The notes: generated from the sequence alone by a model not told the origin. Shown: positions 1 through 10,363, numbered from the stretch's first letter. The stretch is DNA of 64,000 nucleotides from Deinococcus radiotolerans (GCF_014647435.1 NZ_BMPE01000008.1:62001-126000); one strand, 5' to 3'. Translations and numbers: made by a program.

Positions 1-532
1 ACGAGACCGCGTGGCTGGGCGTGGCGGTGGTCATGACGGCGCTGCTGTTCGTGGGCGTGCTGGCCAGCGTGATCAGCGGCACCTACCCGCTGCTGGACGC
101 GGGCAGCGGGCATGCGCACGACGGTCCCATTGTCCGGGGCCGTGTGGATCCGAAGACTCTGGCCGAGACGCCCTTCGCGAAACCGGGCCTGGTCGTGGAC
201 GCGGCCGGGCAGCCTGCCCTGAACGCTCAGGGCACCCTGGACGCGTACATCGTGGCGGGGAACTTCACGTTCCAGCCCGCAGTGCTGCGCGTCCCGGCGG
301 GCGTCCCCGTCACGCTGCACGTCACCGCGACCGACGTCGCGCACGGGTTCGAGGTGACCGGCACGAACATCAACGCCGAGATCCTGCCTGGGCACGTCGC
401 CTCCCTGACCGTCACGTTCCGCCACCCGGGTGAGCAGCACGCCATCTGCAACGAGTACTGCGGAGTGGGGCATCACAACATGATCACCCGCTTCGTGGTC
501 GACCCGCCTGCCACAGGCGCCAAGGAGACCCA

Positions 533-536
<4 letters not shown>
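1..536 (+). CDS. cbaB: Cytochrome c oxidase subunit II, ba3-type (5' end outside window)
   Basis: CuA-carrying subunit of a ba3-type terminal oxidase, which takes electrons from cytochrome c and passes them to subunit I. The frame is open from base 3, so the true start lies upstream of the window; the visible part is 177 residues. It begins inside the single N-terminal membrane helix and continues into a periplasmic cupredoxin domain. The CuA site is complete: a His in DVAHGFEV and the C-terminal CNEYCGVGHHNM (CxxxCxxxHxxM). The overall pattern closely follows the Thermus ba3 subunit II. Its TGA overlaps the GTG start of subunit I (GTGA), so the two are probably translationally coupled. Confidence 0.93.
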
Positions 537-2259
<1,723 letters not shown>

Positions 2260-2263
<4 letters not shown>

Positions 2264-2694
2264 GCGGCATGAACGAGGCACACGGGGGCTGGTTCACGCC
2301 GGGGCAGATCGCGGGCTTTGTGGGGCTGCTGGTGCTGGGCGTGGCGCTGGGCGCCGGCTCGTATGGGGCCGGGCACCGCCTGGCGGGCACGGGCAGCGGC
2401 GCAGTCGTCGCGGCGGCCAGCAGCGCCGCCACCCCGGACGGCAGCGTCCTGTACGCCGGGAACTGCGCCGGCTGCCACGGCGCGAAGGCCGAGGGCGCGG
2501 TCGGCCCCGCCCTGAAGGTCGTGGGCGGCTGGAGCGCCGCCGACTTCCGGCACGCGGTGCTGGACGGGAAGGCCCCGGAAGGCCGCACGCTGGGCGTCGT
2601 GATGCCCCGCTTCGCCACCACCGGCCTGGACGGCGCGCCCCCCACCGACGCGCAGCTGGACGCCATCCAGGCGTACGTGAAGACCCTCCAGTGA
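2260..2694 (+). CDS. Membrane-anchored c-type cytochrome
   Basis: A 144-residue cytochrome c with one N-terminal membrane segment (about residues 17-38), an Ala/Gly/Ser-rich linker and a class I heme domain. The heme motif is CAGCH at residues 69-73 and the probable axial Met is Met115 in VVMPRF. It is translationally coupled to the oxidase (GTGA overlap), which suggests it is the electron donor to the CuA site or an extra subunit of the complex. The start is GTG at 2260; an internal ATG at 2269 is possible but lacks a better ribosome site. Confidence 0.88.
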
Positions 2695-2844
2695 CCGCAT
2701 GCGGCCCGGCCCCTGAACGGGGGTGGGCCACTCTCATGCTGGGCGCATCCCCTGCCCGGACGGGCCGGCCTACACTCCGGGCGACCCAGCTGGACACCCT
2801 GCCCAGCGCGACAGGGACGCGCCCGCTTCGTCCCCAGGAGACCC

Positions 2845-3294
2845 ATGAAACACCTGACCCTGCTGGCCATCCTCGCCTCCACCAGCCTCGTTCACGCTGC
2901 CGGTACGCAGGCCGTCACGGTCCGCATGTCCGAGATGATGTTCATGCCCATGAACCTCAGCCTGAAAGCCGGGCAGAAGGTCACGATCACGCTGAAGAAC
3001 ACCGGCAAGGCCGACCACGAATTCCAGCTGTACGCCAAACCCAGGACGCTCCCCAGGGGCGAGAACGCCTGGGACGCCTACATGGAGAAGAACTCCATCT
3101 GGCTGGCCAGCAGGGACACCGCGCTGAAGATCGCCGGGAAGGCCGTGACCGGCAAGTTCATTGAGGTGGCCCTGAAACCCGGGCAGTCCGCCACGCTGAG
3201 CTTCACGCCCGCGCACGCCGGCACTTTCGAGATGGCCTGCCACGAGCCCGGCCATTACGAGGGCGGCATGAAAGGCACCGTCACCGTGAAGTGA
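2845..3294 (+). CDS. Secreted cupredoxin (blue-copper-like) protein
   Basis: 149 residues: a signal peptide of about 18 residues (MKHLTLLAILASTSLVHA) and one cupredoxin domain. The type I copper ligands are His58 in ADHEF and Cys132, His137, Met142 in MACHEPGHYEGGM (C-x4-H-x4-M). It probably carries electrons in the periplasm, or handles copper for the upstream ba3 oxidase. It lies 150 bases after the cytochrome c gene and has its own possible -10, TACACT at 2771-2776. The ribosome site is AGGAG just before ATG 2845. The insertion between the first His and the Cys is long for a plastocyanin and resembles sulfocyanin-like or copper-chaperone cupredoxins. Confidence 0.85.
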   Translation: MKHLTLLAILASTSLVHAAGTQAVTVRMSEMMFMPMNLSLKAGQKVTITLKNTGKADHEFQLYAKPRTLPRGENAWDAYMEKNSIWLASRDTALKIAGKAVTGKFIEVALKPGQSATLSFTPAHAGTFEMACHEPGHYEGGMKGTVTVK

Positions 3295-3327
3295 GGCCGC
3301 CCGGGGCAGGCGTTCCCCCGCGTGGGA

Positions 3328-3356
3328 TTGACAGCCTGCCCCTGCGCCTTTAAGCT
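3328..3356 (+). promoter_or_regulatory. Sigma-70 type promoter of tRNA-His
   Basis: A consensus -35 TTGACA at 3328-3333, a 17-base spacer and -10 TAAGCT at 3351-3356, located 31 bases before tRNA-His. It is the best match to the vegetative promoter consensus that I found in the window. Confidence 0.8.
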
Positions 3357-3387
3357 GTGTGGGCCTGACAGGACGTAGGCCAGCGTG

Positions 3388-3464
3388 GTGGGTTTAGCTC
3401 AGCCGGTTAGAGCGCCGCTCTGTGGAAGCGGAGGTCGTGGGTTCAAATCCCATAATCCACCCCA
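3388..3464 (+). tRNA. tRNA-His (GTG)
   Basis: Complete cloverleaf. Acceptor 3388-3394 pairs with 3454-3460 with one G.U, the discriminator is C3461 and CCA is encoded at 3462-3464. The anticodon loop CTGTGGA gives anticodon GTG. The T-loop is GTTCAAAT. The G at 3387 can serve as the extra G-1 opposite C73 that is typical of tRNA-His. Confidence 0.97.
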
Positions 3465-3474
3465 CACTGAAATC

Positions 3475-3506
3475 CCGGCCCCAGGCATCAGCCCAGGGCC
3501 GGCTTT
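3475..3506 (+). terminator. Hairpin after tRNA-His
   Basis: Inverted repeat CCGGCCC (3475-3481) and GGGCCGG (3496-3502) followed by CTTTCATTTC. A plausible Rho-independent terminator, although the T tract is short. Confidence 0.6.
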
Positions 3507-3533
3507 CATTTCAAGTTCAGACACAACCAGCGT

Positions 3534-3619
<86 letters not shown>

Positions 3620-3626
3620 CCCAGAC

Positions 3627-3663
3627 AGAACAGCTCGCCGTGACGCGGGCTGTTCTCATTTCT
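3627..3663 (+). terminator. Hairpin after tRNA-Leu
   Basis: AGAACAGC (3627-3634) pairs with GCTGTTCT (3649-3656), followed by CATTTCT. It lies between the tRNA and the convergent gene ending at 3683, so it may serve both strands. Confidence 0.65.
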
Positions 3664-3682
3664 GCCCGTGCACGCCGTCAGG

Positions 3683-5338
3683 TCATTCAGCGTTCAGCGC
3701 GAGGAACTGATGCACGAGGGCGATGCTCATGCTCCCCTCGCCGACGCTGCTGGCCACGCGCTTGACTGAGCCGCGCCGCACGTCCCCGGCCACGAACACG
3801 CCGGGAACGCTGGTTTCCAGTGGGAACGGGTCGCGGCTGAGCGGCCACGCGCCCTGCGGCGCCAGGTCCAGGCCCGAGCAGACGTAGCCGCGCTCGTCGC
3901 GCAGGACCACGCCATCCAGCCAGTCGGTGCGGGCGTCCGCGCCGATCAGCACGAACAGTGAGTCGGTCTGCACATGTTCGTCCTCGCCGGTGTCCGAGTG
4001 GTGCACGGTCAGGCCACTCAGGTGCGCGTCGCCGTGCAGGGCCGTGACCTCGCAGCACTCGCAGATGCGCACGTTGTCCCGGGCGCGCAGCTGGTCGATC
4101 AGGTACTGCGACATACCGCGTTCCACCTGTGGCGCGCGGATCAGCAGGGACACGCGCCGGGCGTAGTTCGAGAAGAACATGGCCGCCTGCCCGGCCGAGT
4201 TGCCCCCGCCGATCAGGTACACGTCCTTGCCGCGCGTACCGGGCGCTTCGGTGCGGGCCGCGCCGTACCACACGCCGCGCCCCACGAAGCGGTCCACGCC
4301 GCCAAGTGGCAGCGCCCGCCACGTCACGCCCATGGTCAGCACCACGCTGCGGGCACGCACCCGCGCGCCGCCGTCGAGCACCACCTCGTGCGTGTCCGGG
4401 CCGGGCACCAGGGTCTCTACCTCACGGGTCGTGACGACTTCCGCGCCGAAGCGGCGGGCCTGCCGCAGCGCCCGCGCGCTCAGTTCCCCGCCGGACAGCC
4501 CGGTCGGGAAGCCCAGGTAGTTCTCGATGCGGCTGCTCGTGCCGGCCTGACCGCCCGGGGCTTCTTTCTCGATCAGCAGGGTGCACAGGCCCTCCGAGGC
4601 GCCGTACACCGCGGCCGCCAGACCGGCCGGGCCGCCGCCCACGATCACCACGTCGTACTCCTGCATGGTGGGGTCCACCTGCAAACCCACGCGCGGCGCG
4701 AGGTCCCGCACGCTGGGGCGGATCAGCACCTGGCCGTCCGGAAGCACCACGGCCGGGAGGGGGCCCGCCTCGACCCCCGTGGGAATCTCGCAGGCCAGGG
4801 TGGGGGTGCCCGGGTCCAGCCAGCGGAACACCACCTGATTGCGGGACAGGAAGTCGCGCAGCCCGAAGCAGTGCAGGTCGTCCGCCGAGCCCACCAGCAG
4901 CGTCACGGCGGGCGGGGCGTCCAGCACCACGCGCTGGAGGTTCTGCACGCGGCGGGTCATGTTCGACACGACGGTGCCCGCCAGGGTGTCCGAGTAGCGC
5001 AGCAGCGCCATGAAGTCCTGAGAGTCCACCCGCATGACCCGCACTGGCGTCCGGGCGCGCAGGTCCACTGTGGCGGACGTGCCCAGCAGCAGCGGCAGCT
5101 CCCCGAATGAGTCGCCGGGACCGTAGGTGTCCACCGCCTGCGGCTCGCCCGCGACGTCCTTCGTGACGTTCAGTTCACCCTCAAGCAGCACGAAGAACGC
5201 GACCGAGTCGCCCTCGCGGATCAGGTACTCGCCCGGGTTCAGGCGCACGTCCGCCGAGTCGGCGGCCAGGGCGTGCAGCAGTTCCTCGGCCAGGTCCGCG
5301 AAGATGGGGACCTGGCGCAGGCAGTCCGGTGTGATCAT
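3683..5338 (-). CDS. cNMP-binding / thioredoxin-reductase-like FAD oxidoreductase
   Basis: 551 residues in three parts. Residues 1-130 form a Crp/cNMP-binding type beta-roll (GEYLIREGDSVAFFVLLEG; GDSFGELPLLLGTSATVDLRA). About 140-205 is a short segment that resembles a degenerate thioredoxin-like fold. About 225-551 is a class II pyridine nucleotide-disulfide oxidoreductase with FAD motif VGGGPAGLAAAVYG, NADPH motif IGGGNSAGQAA and the C-terminal FAD motif GVFVAGDVR. The redox CxxC of true thioredoxin reductases is absent: the expected CATC position reads WYGAARTEAPG. It therefore probably does not reduce thioredoxin by the classical route. The N-terminal domain suggests ligand- or redox-controlled flavoprotein activity. 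No clear Shine-Dalgarno precedes ATG 5338. It stands alone between the tRNAs and tig. Confidence 0.85.
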   Translation of the reverse strand: MITPDCLRQVPIFADLAEELLHALAADSADVRLNPGEYLIREGDSVAFFVLLEGELNVTKDVAGEPQAVDTYGPGDSFGELPLLLGTSATVDLRARTPVRVMRVDSQDFMALLRYSDTLAGTVVSNMTRRVQNLQRVVLDAPPAVTLLVGSADDLHCFGLRDFLSRNQVVFRWLDPGTPTLACEIPTGVEAGPLPAVVLPDGQVLIRPSVRDLAPRVGLQVDPTMQEYDVVIVGGGPAGLAAAVYGASEGLCTLLIEKEAPGGQAGTSSRIENYLGFPTGLSGGELSARALRQARRFGAEVVTTREVETLVPGPDTHEVVLDGGARVRARSVVLTMGVTWRALPLGGVDRFVGRGVWYGAARTEAPGTRGKDVYLIGGGNSAGQAAMFFSNYARRVSLLIRAPQVERGMSQYLIDQLRARDNVRICECCEVTALHGDAHLSGLTVHHSDTGEDEHVQTDSLFVLIGADARTDWLDGVVLRDERGYVCSGLDLAPQGAWPLSRDPFPLETSVPGVFVAGDVRRGSVKRVASSVGEGSMSIALVHQFLALNAE

Positions 5339-5654
5339 GCGGGCGTTCCGTGGCGTGCGGGGGTGTTCATGGCCGTACCGGTCAGTGTACGCCCCGCCCG
5401 GTGCGGGCCGTTCGGCCGCAGGGGCGCGCCCAGGCGAGACGCGCAGCGGACGGGGCCCGCGGGGCCCTGCGGCCTCCTGTCCACCGCGCGTAAATGCACT
5501 ATCATGCTTGGCGGCATGTCGCGCCCAGGCCCCCGCGGTGGTGGGGAGCCGGTGAGCGGCAGGGCAGATTCAACAGAGGAACGCGCCGCGCACGCCCGCA
5601 CGCACCCCCACCGGGGCCTGACGGCGGGCGGAAGCGGCGCAGACGGGAGACCCA
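5339..5654. other. Intergenic region with divergent promoters
   Basis: 316 bases between the divergent flavoprotein and tig. On the plus strand a possible -10 TATCAT lies at 5500-5505, which would give trigger factor a leader of about 140 bases. On the minus strand a TACACT box lies about 40 bases upstream of the flavoprotein start and is followed by an 11-codon open frame whose TGA overlaps ATG 5338. I see no other gene here. Confidence 0.5.
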
Positions 5655-6956
5655 ATGGCAGAGCTGATCAGCAGAGAAGGCAACAAGGTGGAATTCAAGG
5701 TGTCGGTGCCCGCCGCCGAAGTGAACCGCGCCTACGACCAGGTGTGGGCCGGTCTGGCGCGCGACGTGCGCGTGCCCGGCTTCCGCCCCGGCAAGGCTCC
5801 CCGCAAGGTCATCGAGGGTCGCGTGGGCAAGGGCTACGTCGAGCAGGAAGTCCGTGACCGCCTGCTGGAAACGCACTACACCCAGGCCGCCCGCGAACTG
5901 AAACTCAGCCTCGTGGACGCCAACATCGAGCCGCAGGCCCTGGCCAGCGGCCAGACGTTCGAGTTCACCGTAAAGGGCGAGACGTACCCTGAAGTGAAAC
6001 TCGCCGACTGGAGCGGCCTGAGCCTCAGCGCCGCCGCGCCCGAGATCACCGACGAGGTGCTCGAGCGCACCCTGAACGACCTGCGCGAGCGCAACGCCAC
6101 CTTCGAGAGCGTCGAGCGTCCCATCGAGGCCGGCGACCAGGTGACCATCGAGGAAGAAGGCGAGGACGGCGGCACGTACCCCGTGTACCTGGACGTCGCC
6201 GAGGCGCACGTCCGTGACGCGCTGGTCGGCAAGACCAAGGGCGACACCGTGGAGATCACCGTGCCCGCGCACAGCCACGGCGACCACGAGCACGCCGAGC
6301 ACACCGTGACCGTCAAGGTCGTGGACGTGAAGACCAAGCAGTTGCAGGAGCTCGACGACGCCTTCGCGGGCAGCCTGAACTTCGACTCCCTGGAACGCCT
6401 GCGGACCGACCTGAAGGGTGAACTGGAACGCCGCGCGCAGCAGGAGGGCGAAGCCGCCCGCCGCGAGGAGTTCATCACCGCGCTGGTGGACGGCATGGAA
6501 GCCGACATTCCCCAGGCGCTGCTGGAGCGCCGCCGCGAGGGCATGCTCGAAGAGATCAAGGACGACCTGGGCCGCCAGGGCGTCAAGTGGGGCGAGTACG
6601 AGGCGTTCATGCAGGAGCAGGGCAAGCTGGACGACTTCATGGCCGACCTGGGCAAGAACGCCGAGAGCCGCGTGAAGCGTGACCTGGTGCTGGAGAAGCT
6701 GGCCGAGGACCTGAAGGTGCAGGTCAGCGACGCCGAGTTCAACCAGACCATGAACGCGCTGGCGCAGGCCAACGGCCTGACCCCAGCCGAGCTGAGCAAG
6801 CAGCTCGGGCCGAACGGCATCAACTCGTACTACATCAGCCTCGTGCGCGAGAAGGGCCTTCAGCAGGCCATCGCCCAGCTGTCCGGCGCCAAGAGCGAGG
6901 GCAGCGAGGCCGCCGAGAGCACCGACGAGCAGAGCACCGAAACCAGCGCGGAGTAA
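5655..6956 (+). CDS. tig: Trigger factor (ribosome-associated chaperone)
   Basis: 433 residues, normal family length. The N-terminal ribosome-binding domain carries the signature GFRPGKAP at residues 42-49, which docks on L23 at the tunnel exit. Next comes an FKBP-type peptidyl-prolyl isomerase domain (about 150-245; EAGDQVTIEEEGEDGG onward), then the long helical C-terminal substrate cradle. The tail is acidic and Glu/Ser-rich (ESTDEQSTETSAE). It binds nascent chains and assists folding in the cytoplasm. It is a single-gene unit with its own terminator at 6970-7002. Confidence 0.97.
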   Translation: MAELISREGNKVEFKVSVPAAEVNRAYDQVWAGLARDVRVPGFRPGKAPRKVIEGRVGKGYVEQEVRDRLLETHYTQAARELKLSLVDANIEPQALASGQTFEFTVKGETYPEVKLADWSGLSLSAAAPEITDEVLERTLNDLRERNATFESVERPIEAGDQVTIEEEGEDGGTYPVYLDVAEAHVRDALVGKTKGDTVEITVPAHSHGDHEHAEHTVTVKVVDVKTKQLQELDDAFAGSLNFDSLERLRTDLKGELERRAQQEGEAARREEFITALVDGMEADIPQALLERRREGMLEEIKDDLGRQGVKWGEYEAFMQEQGKLDDFMADLGKNAESRVKRDLVLEKLAEDLKVQVSDAEFNQTMNALAQANGLTPAELSKQLGPNGINSYYISLVREKGLQQAIAQLSGAKSEGSEAAESTDEQSTETSAE

Positions 6957-6969
6957 TTCCGTCTGAGGG

Positions 6970-7002
6970 CCGGGGCGTTCCTGCGGGAGCGCCCCGGTTT
7001 TT
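6970..7002 (+). terminator. Rho-independent terminator of tig
   Basis: CCGGGGCG (6970-6977) pairs with CGCCCCGG (6990-6997), followed by TTTTT (6998-7002). It lies 14 bases after the tig stop codon. Confidence 0.9.
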
Positions 7003-7075
7003 CTGCTGGCCCTGACTGGATGAGGGGGGTGAGCCGTCTGCTCGGATGATCCGGACAGAATCTGGACTCAATTCA

Positions 7076-7104
7076 TTGAACGTCCGTTCAAAGAATGCTA
7101 CGGT
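7076..7104 (+). promoter_or_regulatory. Leaderless fabH promoter with embedded palindrome
   Basis: The palindrome TTGAACGTCCGTTCAA (7076-7091) contains the -35 element TTGAAC (7076-7081). A 17-base spacer leads to -10 TACGGT (7099-7104), and six bases later the fabH ATG begins, so transcription should start at or next to the start codon. A repressor bound to the palindrome would cover the -35. A very similar palindrome precedes acpP at 10364-10378. The size and symmetry fit a TetR-type operator, but the regulator is not in the window. Confidence 0.65.
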
Positions 7105-7110
7105 GCCCCT

Positions 7111-8151
7111 ATGAGCACCCCCTCCCCCACCCGGCCCACGCTGGGCATCACGGCCCTGGGCATGTACGTGCCCGAACGCGTCGTACCCAACAGCGAATTT
7201 GAAGCCCGCATGGACACCAACGCCGAGTGGATCGAATCCCGCACCGGCATCCGCGAACGCCGCTTCGCCGCGCCCGACCAGTACACCAGTGACGTGGGCG
7301 TCCTGGCCGTGCGCGACATGCTGCGACGCGACCCACAGGCCCTGCAGGACGTGGACGCCATCATCTGCGCCACCGTCAGCCCCGACGCGCTGATGCCCTC
7401 CACCGCCGCGCTGATCGGCATGCAGGTCGGCCTGACCGGCGCGGCCGCCTTCGACCTCTCGACCGCGTGCAGCGGCTTCGTGTACGCCCTGAGCGTCGCG
7501 CAGGGCCTGATCCTCGCGGGCAGCGCCCGGCGCGTGCTGGTCGTCGGCGCCGAGGCCCTGAGCAAAGTCGTGGACCAGAATGACCGCAACACCGCCATCC
7601 TCTTCGGGGACGGCGCGGGCGCCGCCGTGGTCGGCCCAGTGCCCGCCGGGTACGGTTTCCAGGACTTCATCATGGGCGCCGACGGCAACGGCGGGTCCAG
7701 CCTGTACCTGCGCTGCGCCGCCCCCAACCTCCCCGGCGGCTTCCCCATGGGCGAATCGGTCGGCATGAACGGCCGCGAGGTCTTCAAGTTCGCCGTGCGC
7801 GTCCTGGGGGACAGCGGCACGCAGGTCCTCGCCAAGAGCGGCCTGACCACCGCTGACGTGGACTGGGTCATCCCGCACCAGGCGAACGTGCGGATCATCG
7901 AGGCCGCCATGGACCGCTTCGGGCTACCCATGAGTAAGACCATCGTGAACCTCGACCGCTACGGGAACACCAGCTCCGCGACCGTGCCGCTCGTGCTGCG
8001 CGAGGGCGTGGACGCCGGGCAGATCACAGACGGGCAGCAGCTCCTGCTGATCGCGTTCGGCGGCGGCCTGAGCTGGGTGGCGGGCACCATGAAATGGTGG
8101 GACGGCGCGCCCAGCCTGAAAGCCGAGAGCAAGGCAGAGGTAACCGCATGA
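7111..8151 (+). CDS. fabH: 3-oxoacyl-ACP synthase III (KAS III)
   Basis: Starts each round of type II fatty acid synthesis by condensing an acyl-CoA primer with malonyl-ACP in the cytoplasm. 346 residues with the full catalytic triad: Cys120 in DLSTACSGF, His256 in IPHQANVRI and Asn286 in YGNTSSATV. The N-terminal GITALGMYVPERVV and the TGIRERR segment are typical. It is the first gene of a coupled block: its TGA overlaps the fabD ATG (ATGA). The promoter appears leaderless. Branched-chain primer use, as in many Deinococcus-Thermus members, is likely but is not readable from the sequence. Confidence 0.97.
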   Translation: MSTPSPTRPTLGITALGMYVPERVVPNSEFEARMDTNAEWIESRTGIRERRFAAPDQYTSDVGVLAVRDMLRRDPQALQDVDAIICATVSPDALMPSTAALIGMQVGLTGAAAFDLSTACSGFVYALSVAQGLILAGSARRVLVVGAEALSKVVDQNDRNTAILFGDGAGAAVVGPVPAGYGFQDFIMGADGNGGSSLYLRCAAPNLPGGFPMGESVGMNGREVFKFAVRVLGDSGTQVLAKSGLTTADVDWVIPHQANVRIIEAAMDRFGLPMSKTIVNLDRYGNTSSATVPLVLREGVDAGQITDGQQLLLIAFGGGLSWVAGTMKWWDGAPSLKAESKAEVTA

Positions 8152-9053
8152 AGATCGCCGCACTCTTCCCCGGTCAGGGCTCGCACAGCGTCGGCATGGG
8201 CGCCGACCTGACCGCCGCGTTCCCCGAGGCCGCCGAGGTGTACACCCAGGTCGAGCACGTCCTGCCAGGCCTGCGCGCCGTGATCGAGCAGGGCCCCCTG
8301 GAAGACCTAACCCTGACCGCCAACCAGCAGCCGGCGCTGGTCGCCGCGAGCGTCGCCGCGTACCGCGCGTGGCGCGCCCACACCGGCCTGACGCCCGCGT
8401 TCGCCGCCGGGCACTCGCTGGGCGAGTACTCCGCACTGGTGGCCGCCGACGCCCTGAGCCTCGGGGACGCGCTGCGCCTGACCCGCCAGCGCGGCGAACT
8501 CATGCAGGCCGCCGTGCCGGTCGGTGCGGGCGCCATGAGCGCCGTCATGGGCGACCCGGCGGTCGTCGCGGAAGTCTGCGCCGGGACCGAGGGCGCGCAG
8601 CCCGCGAACTTCAACGCCCCCACCCAGACCGTCATCAGCGGCACGAAGGGCGGCGTGGACGCTGCGAACGCCGCCCTGAAAGCACGTGGCCTGAAGGCCA
8701 TCCCCCTGAAAGTCAGCGCGCCCTTCCACTGCCCGCTGATGGCGCCCGCTGCCGCCGGGCTCGCCCCGGAGCTCCAGACGACCGCGTTCGCGCCCCCCGC
8801 CTTCCCGGTGTACGCGAACGTCACCGCGCAGCCGAACACCGACCCCACCGCCCTGCCGGGACTGCTGACCGAGCAGATCACCGGGGCCGTGCGCTGGGTC
8901 GAGACCATCCAGGCGCTTGCCGCCGTGGGTGCGGACGTGTTCATCGAGTTCGGTCCCGGCACTGTCCTGACCGGCCTCGTCAAGCGCATCCTGCCCGACG
9001 CCCGCACCATCAACGTCGGCACCGCCGCGCAGGTACAGGACTTCACGCTGTGA
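8148..9053 (+). CDS. fabD: Malonyl-CoA:ACP transacylase
   Basis: Loads malonate from CoA onto acyl carrier protein. 301 residues from ATG 8148, chosen because it gives the canonical N-terminus MKIAALFPGQGSHSVGMG and overlaps the fabH stop as ATGA; an in-frame ATG at 8094 lies inside fabH and would add a non-conserved extension. The nucleophile is Ser90 in GHSLGEYSAL, the catalytic His is His194 in SAPFHCPLM, and the oxyanion GQG is at residues 9-11. Its TGA overlaps the GTG of the DinB-like gene. Confidence 0.96.
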   Translation: MKIAALFPGQGSHSVGMGADLTAAFPEAAEVYTQVEHVLPGLRAVIEQGPLEDLTLTANQQPALVAASVAAYRAWRAHTGLTPAFAAGHSLGEYSALVAADALSLGDALRLTRQRGELMQAAVPVGAGAMSAVMGDPAVVAEVCAGTEGAQPANFNAPTQTVISGTKGGVDAANAALKARGLKAIPLKVSAPFHCPLMAPAAAGLAPELQTTAFAPPAFPVYANVTAQPNTDPTALPGLLTEQITGAVRWVETIQALAAVGADVFIEFGPGTVLTGLVKRILPDARTINVGTAAQVQDFTL

Positions 9054-9586
9054 ACCTGGCCGCGTTCCAGGACGCGCTGAATGCCCGTGGTGCGGAGGTG
9101 GCCGCATTCTTCGCGGCCCTGCCCGCACAGGACTTCACGCGCGCCGCACCGGAACGCTGGTCGCCCGCGCAGCACCTCGATCACCTGATCCGCTCGCACA
9201 AGGTGCTGGCGCTGGCCCTCTCCATACCGCGCGACCGCTTCGGCTGGGGGCAGCGCACGCCGGCCGGCAGCCGCAGTGCCGCCGAGCTTCAAGCGGCGTA
9301 CCTGGAGGCGCTGCGCGGCGGCGTGAAGGCCTCAGGCCGCTTCCTGCCCGACCCGCAGGGCACCCAGGCGGAACTGGTGCAGACCTACCGCGACTCGGTC
9401 GCCCTGCTGGAGCATCACCTCGCCGCCGACTGCACAGACACCGAATTGCACGGCGCGACGCTGCCCCACCCGGCCCTGGGTGAGGTCACCTTGGCCGAGA
9501 TGCTGCACTTCACCCTGTACCACGACCTGCATCACCTGCGGGGCGTGCAGAATGCACTGAAGCTTCAAACACTGGAGATCCCATGA
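9050..9586 (+). CDS. DinB-like (DUF664-type) four-helix metalloprotein
   Basis: 178 residues from GTG 9050 (GTGA overlap with fabD). It looks like the DinB/YfiT superfamily of four-helix bundle proteins, which often bind a metal through three His: WSPAQHLDHLIRSH near residue 40 and LYHDLHHLRG near the C-terminus carry them. Members include mycothiol- and bacillithiol-dependent transferases and many uncharacterised stress proteins. It sits between fabD and fabG with overlaps on both sides, so it is expressed as part of the fatty acid operon. Its role there is unknown. Confidence 0.75.
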   Translation: MNLAAFQDALNARGAEVAAFFAALPAQDFTRAAPERWSPAQHLDHLIRSHKVLALALSIPRDRFGWGQRTPAGSRSAAELQAAYLEALRGGVKASGRFLPDPQGTQAELVQTYRDSVALLEHHLAADCTDTELHGATLPHPALGEVTLAEMLHFTLYHDLHHLRGVQNALKLQTLEIP

Positions 9587-10332
9587 CCGAACCAATCCGT
9601 AAAGTCGCCCTGGTGACCGGCAGCAGCCGGGGCCTAGGCAGAGCCATGGCCCTGAACCTCGCCGAGAGCGGCTTCGACGTCGCCATCCACTACGGCCGGA
9701 ACGCCGACGAGGCCCGCAAGGTCGCCGACGAGGCCGCCACGCACGGCGTCCGCGCCGAGGTGTTCGGCGCCGACCTGACCGTCCCCGCGAACGCCGGAGC
9801 GCTCGTCGAGGACGTCATCAAGACGATGGGCCGTCTGGACGTGCTCGTGAACAACGCCGGGATCACGCGGGACACCCTCGCGATCCGCATGAAGGACGAG
9901 GACTGGGACGCCGTCCTCCAGACGAACCTGTCCAGTGCGTTCACGGCGTGCCGCGCGGCGATCAAGCACATGATGCGCGCCCGCTCGGGCCGGATCATCA
10001 ACATCGCCAGCGTGGTCGGCCTGATGGGCAACCCCGGGCAGGCGAACTACGTGGCGAGCAAGGCGGGCCTGATCGGCCTGACCAAGGCGCTGGCCAAGGA
10101 GTACGGCGGGCGCGGCATCACCGTGAACGCCGTGGCGCCCGGCTTCATCGAGAGCGACATGACCGCGCAGCTGCCCGACACCGTGCAGCAGGCGTACCTG
10201 GGCGGCATTCCCCTGGCGCGCTTCGGGCAGCCGGAGGAGGTCGCGGCGCTCGTGGCGTTCCTGGCCAGCGATGGCGCGGGGTACATCACCGGGCAGACCA
10301 TCGGCGTGGACGGCGGGCTGAACCCTCACTGA
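9583..10332 (+). CDS. fabG: 3-oxoacyl-ACP reductase
   Basis: NADPH-dependent reduction of 3-ketoacyl-ACP to 3-hydroxyacyl-ACP. 249 residues, a classical short-chain dehydrogenase: cofactor motif TGSSRGLGRA, NNAG in VLVNNAGITRD, and catalytic Ser143 (NIASVVG), Tyr156 and Lys160 (NYVASK). C-terminal segment GYITGQTIGVDGGL. The ATG overlaps the stop of the DinB-like gene. It ends the first fab block; acpP follows after a 113-base gap with its own promoter region. Confidence 0.97.
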   Translation: MTEPIRKVALVTGSSRGLGRAMALNLAESGFDVAIHYGRNADEARKVADEAATHGVRAEVFGADLTVPANAGALVEDVIKTMGRLDVLVNNAGITRDTLAIRMKDEDWDAVLQTNLSSAFTACRAAIKHMMRARSGRIINIASVVGLMGNPGQANYVASKAGLIGLTKALAKEYGGRGITVNAVAPGFIESDMTAQLPDTVQQAYLGGIPLARFGQPEEVAALVAFLASDGAGYITGQTIGVDGGLNPH

Positions 10333-10363
10333 ACGGCGCGTGCCACCGGTCATTTCATGACCG

